DNA from: an uncultured Roseobacter sp. | GTDB lineage: Bacteria > Pseudomonadota > Alphaproteobacteria > Rhodobacterales > Rhodobacteraceae | Direction: 5' to 3' | DNA: 33,840 nucleotides | NCBI GenBank assembly: GCA_913054455.1 | Contig: CAJXIL010000025.1 | Location: forward strand, 1 to 33,840 | In this document: in pieces, positions 9,501 to 16,572 of the stretch | Numbering within the stretch: the stretch's first letter is position 1 | How the letters are laid out: every line of letters starts with the position of its first letter | Made by a program: the position numbers and the translations under genes | Notes under the pieces: generated by a model | The model's database searches: none | Seen by the model: only the letters and a program-made list of their open reading frames with translations | What the model was told of the DNA's origin: nothing

Positions 9501-9604
9501 AGCAGGACAATTTGATCGCGTTTGGAATATTTCCAAATAAAACTGAAAAGGGACGGTTCTATGGGAGAGCTCCAACTTTGGCTGCAGCAAAAAGAGTTCC
9601 CCAT
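6554..9604 (-). CDS. ABC exporter-like protein with degenerate ATPase and cyclic nucleotide-binding domain
   Basis: A 1016-residue membrane protein. Residues about 25-335 form a six-helix type-1 exporter domain. The ATPase-like domain starts near 370, but its P-loop reads APSEEDRRA (396-404) with no glycines or Lys. The signature is LGGQGLP (781-787) instead of LSGGQ. Walker B is ILLLDM, with Met811 in place of the catalytic Glu, and the H-loop position is Glu841. P-loop to signature spans about 377 residues against roughly 100 normally. Residues about 883-1008 are a cyclic nucleotide-binding fold with GELGLIRKEPRAL (962-974). I chose ATG 9604 over the upstream GTG 9670 because the latter adds only a non-membrane Cys-rich stretch. 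ATP hydrolysis looks unlikely; ligand and function are unknown. Confidence 0.78.
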   Translation of the reverse strand: MGNSFCCSQSWSSPIEPSLFSFIWKYSKRDQIVLLVVTACLFPLLYLTLELPKRIINDAIGAQSDRIELFGYTVDKLDYLWILCAGFLIAVLLHGLLKMRINTMKGVLAERMLRRFRYKLIARVLRFPQPYFERVSQGELVSMITSESEPMGGLMGDAVSQPVLQAGQMLTILFFLFTQSPWFGLAAVALIPLQGWLIPMLQRQINLLNKTRIHQVRALASEIGESAAGAATLRINGGWRYRMAAITDRLGRLYDIRFQIYQKKFFMKFLNNFITNLTPFFFYAVGGYLVLEGEVSLGALVAALAAYKDLASPWKELLAYYNQTQDMALRWEVILERFAPPGMVREELMTGEPEEFARLKGDVNLNSVNVRDADGNLVLEELNATLPAGQVIGIAAPSEEDRRAMAELLTREVLPSAGKVTIAGQDLRDLHQAVLALRVGHVTSRPVLFQGSFGDNVMMPMRHRPQGNAQDVRRFQAAQLAGNSADPFDAPWLDPALAGFASEYDLRDWWVQLLAGIGTDSALFRRGMEQIFDPKQHPRLAQHLVDLRPKVRAAVAKSELAGQVHGLAPDAYNPALPVAENLLYATLRAPISEEMLREHVDFLDRLRELQLVDDLVTLTQDVVDILRQIFGMDGTDHPLFRKLGLDAKAYERASALVDKTRSRGTEVLEHDELAQLMIVPFSISAEQIGPAFTDEMKARILAFRKSHADELLGTLSDVFVRLDEAEFAPGLTVLENALFGKILDSSGARGDELRRLVSQVLVENGSRDMVVELIFDLPIALGGQGLPSSYAEPLAFARATIKRPDILLLDMAFSSYDLDTRIAVHKNLRRLLPETTLVYLEASFERVDVFDAFYELRRGRLVSDDPHQKVVEDSAASQDLTRKLRALEQTKLFSGLNRRQLRLLAFGARWYSAEVGDAVFRKDDVASDGVYMIIEGEAGLFLPQEGQEDRKITSVGPGNLVGELGLIRKEPRALSMIAETELTCLRIGEEEFLAVVENDANTAFKLLQVVAGYVGN

Positions 9605-9760
9605 GCCTAGCGCGGTTTGCCCCTGGCAGGCAATGGGCAGAACACATGTCTCCCATGTGACGTAGGTCACTGTCCCGTTACGGCACCTCTGTTACACAGT
9701 ATTTGCCTGTTGGTGAAAAACACGTATGGTTTCGAAGCATTGTTAACACAGGGGAATGCC

Positions 9761-10153
9761 TTGCCAGAACTTGTCGGATACGTATTGATTTTGCTCTGCC
9801 TGTTGCAGGTCAAACATCTTTTTGCCGACTTCTTTTTGCAGACCCCGAAAATGCTGTCAGGCCGGGACGAATACCTGCATGCCGGGCGCGCCCAACATGC
9901 TGGTGTTCATGCGCTGTTTTCCGTTGTTGTCTTTGTTCTTATGGGCGCTTCTGTCGGATTTATCCTATTGATCTGCCTGCTGGAATGGGTGGTGCATTTC
10001 CATATCGATTACGGCAAGGCGCATTACTCCGAAAAGAAAGAGCTGAACCCGCAACAAGCCTCTTTTTGGCGTGCGATGGGCACCGACCAATGCCTGCATC
10101 AGCTCACCTATATCGCCATGACCGCTGCCTGGGTGAAATGCTACGCCTGCTAA
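9761..10153 (+). CDS. DUF3307 family small membrane protein
   Basis: A 130-residue protein with about three hydrophobic segments and the DUF3307-like core: QVKHLFADFFLQTPKM near residue 15, then HAGVHALFS and LLEWVVHFHIDYGK. It is rich in His and Asp near the membrane segments. Its function is unknown. I chose TTG 9761 because a strong GGGGA ribosome site lies about 6 bases before it and the protein then begins at the first hydrophobic helix. The frame is open to an ATG at 9617, but that start adds 48 residues with no family resemblance. It is divergent from the ABC/cyclic-nucleotide gene, separated by 156 bases that probably hold both promoters. Confidence 0.7.
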   Translation: MPELVGYVLILLCLLQVKHLFADFFLQTPKMLSGRDEYLHAGRAQHAGVHALFSVVVFVLMGASVGFILLICLLEWVVHFHIDYGKAHYSEKKELNPQQASFWRAMGTDQCLHQLTYIAMTAAWVKCYAC

Positions 10154-10192
10154 GGCCGCCATTATCCCTGACCTATGACCATTGAGGACCGC

Positions 10193-10654
10193 TTAGGAAA
10201 CCACCGGACGGTCTCGCTTGATGGTGCGCAGCACCACATTGGTTTGCGCGCTGGCAACCGCAGGCAATCGGAACAGGAAGTCCTCAAGAAAGCGATTATA
10301 GGCCTCCAAATCCGGCGCCAAGACCCGCAACTGGTAATCGGATTGGCCGGTGGTGGCGTAACATTCCTGCACCAAAGGGCTGAGCTCAACCGCACGAATG
10401 AACTCAGTCAGCTTTTCTGGGTCGTGGCGCGTAAGCTGCACATGGACAATGGCCTGGAACCCCAGCCCCATGGCCGGCGCATTTACAACGGCACCATAGC
10501 GCTCAATCACGCCAGTATCTTCTAGTGCACGAACGCGGCGCCAGAGCGCGGAAGGCGACATACCGACCTTCTCAGAAAGCTCAGCGTTGGAGATGCGAGA
10601 ATCTTCCTGCAAGAGCCGCAAAATGTGCCGGTCACGGTCGTCAATTGACTGCAT
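10193..10654 (-). CDS. Lrp/AsnC family transcriptional regulator
   Basis: A 153-residue Lrp/AsnC regulator. The N-terminal helix-turn-helix (DRHILRLLQEDSRISNAELS, then VGMSPSALWRRV) covers residues about 5-50. The C-terminal RAM ligand-binding/oligomerisation domain runs from about 65 to 145, with ECYATTGQSDYQLRVLAPD. It is transcribed away from the indolepyruvate oxidoreductase gene across a 165-base AT-rich gap. It is therefore the obvious candidate regulator of that gene, responding to an amino acid or keto acid, and may regulate itself. The effector is not visible. Confidence 0.88.
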   Translation of the reverse strand: MQSIDDRDRHILRLLQEDSRISNAELSEKVGMSPSALWRRVRALEDTGVIERYGAVVNAPAMGLGFQAIVHVQLTRHDPEKLTEFIRAVELSPLVQECYATTGQSDYQLRVLAPDLEAYNRFLEDFLFRLPAVASAQTNVVLRTIKRDRPVVS

Positions 10655-10819
10655 GGCTAATAGTCTATCCAGATTATATGCATTTTTTGGACAATATATC
10701 CATTTCAGTCACAAAAACCAGCAATTCAGACAGATCTTTTCGCGCCATGCGAATTATCCTGTCCTGAAAGAACGCGCCCCTCGCGCATCCCAGCCATACC
10801 ACCCGCAAGGACCATTAGA
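10655..10819. promoter_or_regulatory. divergent promoter region, Lrp gene / oxidoreductase gene
   Basis: This 165-base gap is much more AT-rich than its surroundings (10660-10740). Reading the minus strand, a perfect TATAAT occurs at 10678-10673, about 20 bases before the Lrp-family ATG, making a plausible -10 box; no good -35 is visible. The same stretch contains TCCA...TGGA and GGA-N7-TCC inverted arms (about 10668-10700), suitable for Lrp-type binding. On the plus side, AAGGA about 9 bases before ATG 10820 is the oxidoreductase ribosome site. Confidence 0.4.
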
Positions 10820-13800
10820 ATGACCGAGCTGAGCCACGAATTCCGCAGCTATAAACTAGAGGACCGTTACGAGCAGGAGCGGGGCCGTGTGTTTCTCACC
10901 GGCACCCAGGCTTTGGCGCGGGTGATGCTGGACCAGGCGCGACGGGATCGTTTGGCAGGGATGAACACTGCGGGCTTTGTCTCTGGCTATCGTGGCTCTC
11001 CGCTCGGCGCTGTGGACCTTGAGTTCTGGCGCAGCCGTCAGCGGATGGAAGAAAACCGAGTCACCTTTATGCCCGCCGTCAACGAAGACCTCGGTGCCAC
11101 TGCTGTTCTGGGCGCTCAGCAGGCAATCCTAGATCCCCATTGCGAGGTCGAGGGCGTGTTTTCCATGTGGTACGGCAAAGGGCCGGGCGTGGACCGTTCG
11201 GGCGATGCCCTGAAGCACGGCAACGCCTATGGGTCTTCCTCAAAGGGCGGCGTTCTCGTGGTCGCAGGCGATGACCACGGCTGCGTTAGCTCATCAATGC
11301 CACACCAATCTGACGTCGCCTTTATGTCCTGGTTCATGCCAGTCCTGAACCCGGCAGATGTTTCTGAGTTCCTGACCTACGGCGAATACGGCTTCGCCCT
11401 GTCACGTTTTTCCGGCACCTGGGTTGGCTTCAAAGCGGTTTCAGAAACTGTCGAAAGTGCCCGCTCGGTCGAGCTTGAGGAAGACCGTGCCTTCACCTAT
11501 CCCGACCTGCCCGACTATCCTGGCGGGCTGCACATTCGCCGCGCCGACCTGCCCTCTCCCGAGATCGAGACCCGCATCCGGGCCAAGATCAAAGCGGTGC
11601 GCGCCTTTGCCGAGGCAAACCCAATTGACCGGCGCATCTACGATGTAGAAGAGGCCAAGTTTGGCTTTGTCACCACCGGGAAAGGCCACCTGGACCTGAT
11701 GGAGGCTCTGCGCCTGCTTGGCCTAGACGAGGGCACCTGTCGTCGGCTGGGCATCGACATCTACAAGGTCGGCATGGTCTGGCCCCTCGCGCGCCCCGAA
11801 GCCCTGCGGTTCATGCGCGGCAAGGAAGAAGTCCTGGTTGTTGAGGAAAAACGCGGCATCATTGAGAGCCAGTTCAAAGAATATTTCTACGACTGGCCCG
11901 GCGACAAGCCCAACAAAATGGTCGGCAAATACGACAGCGCTGGTGAGCCACTGATCCCCTGGACTGGAGAGCTGAGCCCCCTAATGCTGGCGCCGATTGT
12001 GGCCGCGCGTCTGGACACATTCTTCCCCGGCGAAGGCCTGCCTGCCAAGGCCGCCGCCCTGATGGCCGAGCCGCCCAAGCTGGTAAATGTGCCCGGCGCC
12101 AACCGTACGCCCTATTTCTGCTCGGGCTGCCCGCATAACACCTCGACCAAACTACCCGAGGGCAGCGAGGCAAAATCCGGCATCGGCTGCCATGTGATGG
12201 CCAGCTGGATGGACCGCGAGACCTCGGGCTATGCCCAGATGGGCGGCGAAGGCGTGACCTGGACCGCAGCATCGCAGTACAATGGTGGCAAACACATCTT
12301 CCAGAATCTTGGCGAAGGGACCTGGTATCATTCAGGCTCGCTCGCCATCAGGCAGGCGGTCGCGGCGCGCACCAATATCACCTATAAGATCCTGTATAAT
12401 GACGCGGTTGCCATGACCGGCGGCCAACCTGTGGATGGTCCTGTCAGCGTTCTTGGCATCGCCCAGACCTGCCGTGCCGAAGGGGTACAGCGTATCGCGC
12501 TGGTCTCGGACAATATCAACAAATTCAACCGTGGGGATTTCCCCGCAGGAACCACATTCCATGACCGCGCTGATATGGATCTGGTCCAGCGCGAACTGCG
12601 TGAGGTCAAAGGCGTCTCTTGTCTGATCTATGAACAGACCTGCGCCACCGAAAAACGCCGCCGCCGCAAGCGCGGCACCATGGAAGACCCCAAGAAATTC
12701 GCCTTTATCAATGATCTGGTCTGCGAAGGATGCGGAGATTGCTCGATTGAAAGCAACTGCCTGAGCGTCGAACCAAAGGAAACCGCCTTTGGTCGCAAGC
12801 GCAAGATCAACCTGTCCAGCTGCAACAAGGATTTCTCCTGTCTCAATGGGTTCTGCCCCAGCTTTGTCACCATTGAGGGCGGACAGCGCCGCAAAAAACT
12901 ACCCGCAGGCCTGGACCGTGACGCACTCGCCGCCAAGCTTCCCGCCCCCGAACTACCATCACTCACAAAACCATTTGACCTTTTGGTCACCGGGGTGGGC
13001 GGCACAGGCGTTGTCACAGTTGGCGCCCTCATTACCATGGCGGCACATCTTGAGGGTAAAGGCTCGAGCGTGCTAGATTTTACCGGATTTGCGCAGAAAT
13101 TCGGCACTGTTCTCAGCTACATCCGGCTGTCTTCCAGCCCGGACAGCCTCAACCAAGTGCGCATTGACCAGGCGGCCGCCGATGCAGTGATTGGCTGTGA
13201 TGTGGTGGTCAGCTCGGCGCCTAAGGCCTCGGCGCATTATCGCGCGGGTACCCGCGTCGTGTTGAACCGAGCCGAGATGCCCACCGGTGATCTGGTCCTG
13301 CGCCGCGACGCTGACCTGATGGCCGGGGTGCGCGAGCAGCAAATCGCCACGGCGGTTGGCCCTGAAAACCTCAGCGGCTTTAACGCCAATGAGGCCGCCG
13401 AGGCCCTGCTCGGCGACGCGGTTTTGGCCAATGTAATGATGCTTGGTTTTGCCTGGCAAAAGGGGCTGGTGCCGGTTAGTGGCGCGGCCCTAGACCAAGC
13501 GATCGAGCTCAACGGTGTGGCAATCGACAAAAACCGTCTGGCCTTTACCATTGGCCGTGCCATGGCCACAGATCCCGACCTGGTGTCACAGTTTTACGCC
13601 GAGGCCCCAGTGACCGCGGAAACATTGGAACAGATCATTGAACGCCGGTCCGACTTCTTGACTGATTATCAGGATGCAGCCTACGCACAGCGCTATAGGC
13701 AAACCCTAGAGACCTTTCGCAGTCAACTCCCAGAGGAAGCCAAAGAAGAGCTGACCGAGGCCGCCGCGCGGTCTTTGTTCAAACTTATGGCTTATAAAGA

Positions 13801-14242
13801 TGAATTTGAGGTCGCGCGCCTGATGACTGGCACGGGCTTCAAGAACCAGATTGCGCAGGAGTTTGAAGGTGACTACAGCGTCAACTACCACATGGCTCCG
13901 CCGCTACTGAGCCGCAAGAAAGACGCCCGAGGCCGCCCTCTGAAAAGGCGCTTTGGCCCCTGGCTGCGCCCGGCCCTCTCGGTTCTAACCCGTGCCAAAT
14001 TCTTGCGCGCCAGTCGGTTCAATCCCTTTGGATACCACGAAGAAGCCCGTCTGCATCGGAGCCTTCTGGCCTGGTACCAGGCCGCTCTGCGCACCGTTGC
14101 GACAAGTTACAACAGTGAAAAACACCGCGACTGTCTACAGGTCCTAAAGGCTCCGATGGAAATCCGAGGCTATGGCCCGGTGCGGCTGCAAGCCGCGCAT
14201 AAACACCGCGCCAGTGCTGAGCGGCTATTGAAAAAGCTCTGA
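10820..14242 (+). CDS. indolepyruvate:ferredoxin oxidoreductase, fused single chain
   Basis: An 1140-residue enzyme equivalent to fused IorA and IorB. It should oxidatively decarboxylate aryl 2-keto acids to aryl-acyl-CoA in the cytoplasm, passing electrons to ferredoxin. The N-terminal pyrimidine-binding domain covers about 1-230. The TPP-binding domain (about 420-620) opens with YFCSGCPHN (Cys434, Cys437) and includes GGEGVTW and YNDAVAMTGGQP. An iron-sulfur region has CEGCGDC and Cys647 (635-647), followed by Cys668, Cys674 and Cys679. The gamma-type domain starts near 720 with TGVGGTGVVTVG. Length is normal for this alphaproteobacterial family. The neighbouring Lrp-type gene suggests control by amino acid supply, with a role in aromatic amino acid breakdown. 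The exact keto acid is uncertain. Confidence 0.9.
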   Translation: MTELSHEFRSYKLEDRYEQERGRVFLTGTQALARVMLDQARRDRLAGMNTAGFVSGYRGSPLGAVDLEFWRSRQRMEENRVTFMPAVNEDLGATAVLGAQQAILDPHCEVEGVFSMWYGKGPGVDRSGDALKHGNAYGSSSKGGVLVVAGDDHGCVSSSMPHQSDVAFMSWFMPVLNPADVSEFLTYGEYGFALSRFSGTWVGFKAVSETVESARSVELEEDRAFTYPDLPDYPGGLHIRRADLPSPEIETRIRAKIKAVRAFAEANPIDRRIYDVEEAKFGFVTTGKGHLDLMEALRLLGLDEGTCRRLGIDIYKVGMVWPLARPEALRFMRGKEEVLVVEEKRGIIESQFKEYFYDWPGDKPNKMVGKYDSAGEPLIPWTGELSPLMLAPIVAARLDTFFPGEGLPAKAAALMAEPPKLVNVPGANRTPYFCSGCPHNTSTKLPEGSEAKSGIGCHVMASWMDRETSGYAQMGGEGVTWTAASQYNGGKHIFQNLGEGTWYHSGSLAIRQAVAARTNITYKILYNDAVAMTGGQPVDGPVSVLGIAQTCRAEGVQRIALVSDNINKFNRGDFPAGTTFHDRADMDLVQRELREVKGVSCLIYEQTCATEKRRRRKRGTMEDPKKFAFINDLVCEGCGDCSIESNCLSVEPKETAFGRKRKINLSSCNKDFSCLNGFCPSFVTIEGGQRRKKLPAGLDRDALAAKLPAPELPSLTKPFDLLVTGVGGTGVVTVGALITMAAHLEGKGSSVLDFTGFAQKFGTVLSYIRLSSSPDSLNQVRIDQAAADAVIGCDVVVSSAPKASAHYRAGTRVVLNRAEMPTGDLVLRRDADLMAGVREQQIATAVGPENLSGFNANEAAEALLGDAVLANVMMLGFAWQKGLVPVSGAALDQAIELNGVAIDKNRLAFTIGRAMATDPDLVSQFYAEAPVTAETLEQIIERRSDFLTDYQDAAYAQRYRQTLETFRSQLPEEAKEELTEAAARSLFKLMAYKDEFEVARLMTGTGFKNQIAQEFEGDYSVNYHMAPPLLSRKKDARGRPLKRRFGPWLRPALSVLTRAKFLRASRFNPFGYHEEARLHRSLLAWYQAALRTVATSYNSEKHRDCLQVLKAPMEIRGYGPVRLQAAHKHRASAERLLKKL

Positions 14243-14249
14243 ACCAGAG

Positions 14250-14272
14250 ATGGCCCCAGATGGGGCCATTTT
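14250..14272 (+). terminator. rho-independent terminator after the oxidoreductase gene
   Basis: A perfect 8-bp stem (ATGGCCCC / GGGGCCAT) with a 4-base loop is followed by TTTT, starting 8 bases after the stop codon. The convergent TetR-family gene ends at the T-run, so the hairpin also shields that gene from read-through. Confidence 0.75.
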
Positions 14273-14946
14273 CATAGCCGGGACAAATCCCAGTGCCCCC
14301 GGGTGAACGCGGCGAATTCCTTTAACTCTGCTTCGCTGGCCTCCTGCCCGGTAAAGACCTTGAGGTACTGCGGCGTCATTTCCAATCGATGCGCGTAACT
14401 CTCGTTTGGTTCCGCCATGTCATAACCCAGCTGCATGTAGTACAGGACCTTGGCACGGGTCATTGCTTCCAGCGCGCCATAGTCATAACGGATGAACATC
14501 TGGGTCAGGGCCTCAACCCGGCGGGCATCCGAGCGATCCAACAGGTTGCGCACCTTACCAGACCGTCGCGCCCAATCCCGCACCGCAAAATCCAGCGCCG
14601 TGTTGAACAGGGCTGGATTTGCAATGCAGTGAAACACATTCAACACCGCCCCGGTGATCGCCTCTGCCGGGGCCTCAGCGCGGTCGAGCATGGCGGCGGT
14701 ATTTGTCTGTTCCCAGGTTGTCAGCAGGGCATCCAACAGATCCTGGCGCGATTTGAAGTACCAGTAGAACGACGATCGCGACACATTCATCCGCTCCGCC
14801 AGGGCAAGCACCTTGACCTGCTCAACCCCGTCGGTGATCAGGACGTCCATGGCCACGTTGAGCCAGTCGTCCCGCGTCACTTTGACGTTCCCTACCAAGG
14901 GTTCGGCGCTCGGGTTGTCACGGTGCAAAAGCGGCTTGGATGGCAT
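14272..14946 (-). CDS. TetR family transcriptional regulator
   Basis: A 224-residue TetR-type repressor. The DNA-binding domain covers about 23-72, with GVEQVKVLALAERMNVSRSS and FYWYFKSRQDLLDALL, the family's recognition helix and following helix. The C-terminal ligand domain (about 80-215) is specific to this protein, and its ligand cannot be read. It is convergent with the oxidoreductase gene and lies 92 bases downstream of the glutathione transferase gene on the same strand. It might regulate that gene or itself. The N-terminal 20 residues are polar and probably disordered. Confidence 0.85.
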   Translation of the reverse strand: MPSKPLLHRDNPSAEPLVGNVKVTRDDWLNVAMDVLITDGVEQVKVLALAERMNVSRSSFYWYFKSRQDLLDALLTTWEQTNTAAMLDRAEAPAEAITGAVLNVFHCIANPALFNTALDFAVRDWARRSGKVRNLLDRSDARRVEALTQMFIRYDYGALEAMTRAKVLYYMQLGYDMAEPNESYAHRLEMTPQYLKVFTGQEASEAELKEFAAFTRGHWDLSRL

Positions 14947-15038
14947 GGAGATCTTCTTGTTCTATCTGCGTGCGCGCCATCTTGCGCTGCACACCGGAAC
15001 TTGTCCAGCCTGCAGGCAGGTCAGCCAAGATTGTGCTG

Positions 15039-15668
15039 CTAGAGCTGGGCGCTGGGACGCCCTTTGATCGCCTTATACCAGGCCAGTGTCGCTGCGTTCT
15101 CCTCGGGGATACGTTGCTTGATCACCCGAGCAAATTCCACAAACACAAAGGCCGAAATATCCGCTAGGGTGAATTCCTCGCCAGCCAGATAGGGGCTCTC
15201 GCTCAGGCGTTCTTCGAGCATTTCAAAGAAACGCTGGGTGCGGGCCAGGCCACGTTCAGCAAGCTGCGGCAGCTGCGCATAGTTGTCAGGGCCGGGAATA
15301 GCGCGATTGCTAAAGGCCGGGTGGGTGTTGCGCAGCGCCTCGGCGATGGGCATGCCGCCCTGTTGTTCAACAATGGCGTTCCACATAAGGACTAGGCCTT
15401 TTTCATCCGCCGTGCGTCCCATCAGCGCCGGTTCCGGTGTATGGGCCTCCAGATAGGCGGCAATGCCGAGATTTTCGGTCAGTACATTGCCTGTATCCGT
15501 GACCAGAACCGGGATGGTGGCGCGCGGATTTACGGCGCGAAACTCCGGCTGCAGCTGCTCTGCCTTGGCGATCGAAATATCATGGCTTTCAGGCGTCAGT
15601 CCCTTTTCCGCCAGAAACATCCGCGCGCGGCGTGGATTGGGTGCGGTGGAGCAATCATAAAAAATCAT
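15039..15668 (-). CDS. glutathione S-transferase family protein
   Basis: A 209-residue cytosolic-type GST. The N-terminal thioredoxin fold (1-80) has the active-site stretch YDCSTAPNPRRARMFL, the cis-proline ATIPVL and the glutathione-binding TENLGIAAYLE. The all-helical C-terminal domain has LAGEEFTLADISAF with the conserved N-cap Asp. The frame is open upstream to 15746, but ATG 15668 has a GGGAGG ribosome site 8 bases upstream and begins directly with the first beta strand. The probable role is glutathione conjugation or a glutathione-dependent reaction; the substrate is unknown. It is 100 bases downstream of the small methyltransferase on the same strand. Confidence 0.87.
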   Translation of the reverse strand: MIFYDCSTAPNPRRARMFLAEKGLTPESHDISIAKAEQLQPEFRAVNPRATIPVLVTDTGNVLTENLGIAAYLEAHTPEPALMGRTADEKGLVLMWNAIVEQQGGMPIAEALRNTHPAFSNRAIPGPDNYAQLPQLAERGLARTQRFFEMLEERLSESPYLAGEEFTLADISAFVFVEFARVIKQRIPEENAATLAWYKAIKGRPSAQL

Positions 15669-15768
15669 CGGTTGGCCTCCCTGGTCACCGGTTTGGTCAG
15701 GCATCAGACTAGGGAGCATTGCAAGACCTCGGCCAGCGTAACCCAACGTCCCAGAGCAAATTCCGCGC

Positions 15769-16263
15769 TTAGTTGTCGCGACGATAGATAAAGCAGCGAC
15801 CCTGCACAGCCTCGGGCGGCAGGGGCATTTCCGTCAACCCGTCAAAATACATCCGATCAGAAGAGACCATCAGCCCACCAACGGCCAGCAGAGGCTCTAC
15901 CAGCGGTGATATAAGCCGCGCGAAGGTGTCATTCTTGGCGCGGTTATGGCCCCCCAAATCGGCATGGATCAGGCTGGCTGTGGCGCCAAAACGGGTCAGC
16001 GCCGCAGGCAGGGTCTCACGCACATCGCCCAGGATCGTTAGCTCCTCTGGCGGCGTACTGTCAGGATGCGAGGCCACAGCACGTTCAAACACATAGAGAT
16101 CGCGGTCTTTGATATTATGCTTCATGTGATGATAGGTTCGGCCATTGCCCAAGCCCAGCTCGAACACCGGGCCGGGCAACTGCGCGGTCTGCGCGATGCC
16201 AAAATCAAGGCAGGCGCGCTGCGACACCATACGATCAATAAAGAGGTCCAATCGAGTGATCAT
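15769..16263 (-). CDS. small class I SAM-dependent methyltransferase (Methyltransf_17-like)
   Basis: A 164-residue Rossmann methyltransferase. The SAM-binding motif FELGLGNGRTYHHM covers residues 34-47 and the acidic strand-2 end is in LYVFERA. The C-terminus ends FIYRRDN. It is a clear paralogue of the last gene of the glycan cassette at 32739-33215: both share the RLD start, LGLGNGRTY.H, a SHP/CHP...PPEE stretch and a GG-x-(M/V)VSS/G strand. It is among the shortest methyltransferases, with little substrate-binding decoration. The substrate is unknown. It is transcribed away from the ABC uptake operon across a 309-base gap. Confidence 0.78.
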   Translation of the reverse strand: MITRLDLFIDRMVSQRACLDFGIAQTAQLPGPVFELGLGNGRTYHHMKHNIKDRDLYVFERAVASHPDSTPPEELTILGDVRETLPAALTRFGATASLIHADLGGHNRAKNDTFARLISPLVEPLLAVGGLMVSSDRMYFDGLTEMPLPPEAVQGRCFIYRRDN

Positions 16264-16572
16264 GCCAGATCTCCTGTAGGCGGCCAGCGCGGAAAAGCGT
16301 CGCGCCGTTATTTCGGCGCTTTGTCTGCCCCTGATGTGTCAGATCCTGACACAAATGTGTAGCACTTGCAGTCTATTGACGGCCGTTTCTTCGGCTCGGT
16401 TGCCAAATTGTGGCGTGCAGGTGCCGCTTGCCCATTTTTATTAATACAAAACCTTGCCAAGGCAAATGGGGTTTGACTAGACCACGGGCCCCGCGCGATG
16501 GTGACTCCAAAAACGATCAGGGAAAGACGGGACTTTATGACCGGACCACGATATGCCCCGGGGAAGCGCTGA
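16264..16572. promoter_or_regulatory. divergent intergenic region with palindromes
   Basis: This 309-base gap between divergent genes has no coding sequence I can support. It holds a 19-base inverted repeat TGTGTCAG-ATC-CTGACACA (16335-16353), overlapped by ACACA-AA-TGTGT (16349-16360), and a second palindrome TTGCC-AA-GGCAA (16454-16465) nearer the ABC operon. These look like operator sites for dimeric regulators. A GGGGAA ribosome site lies 8 bases before ATG 16573. I could not assign convincing -35/-10 boxes. Confidence 0.4.

Noticed and set aside
8819-9610. A 263-codon plus-strand open frame opposite the ABC/cyclic-nucleotide gene.
   Set aside because: It lies entirely antisense to the membrane domain of a well-supported gene; its composition (His/Gln/Pro-rich) is that of a shadow frame and no family is recognisable.
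9605-9670. Extension of the ABC/cyclic-nucleotide protein to GTG 9670 (22 extra residues).
   Set aside because: The extension is not hydrophobic or signal-like and has no clear ribosome site; ATG 9604 is closer to the first membrane helix.
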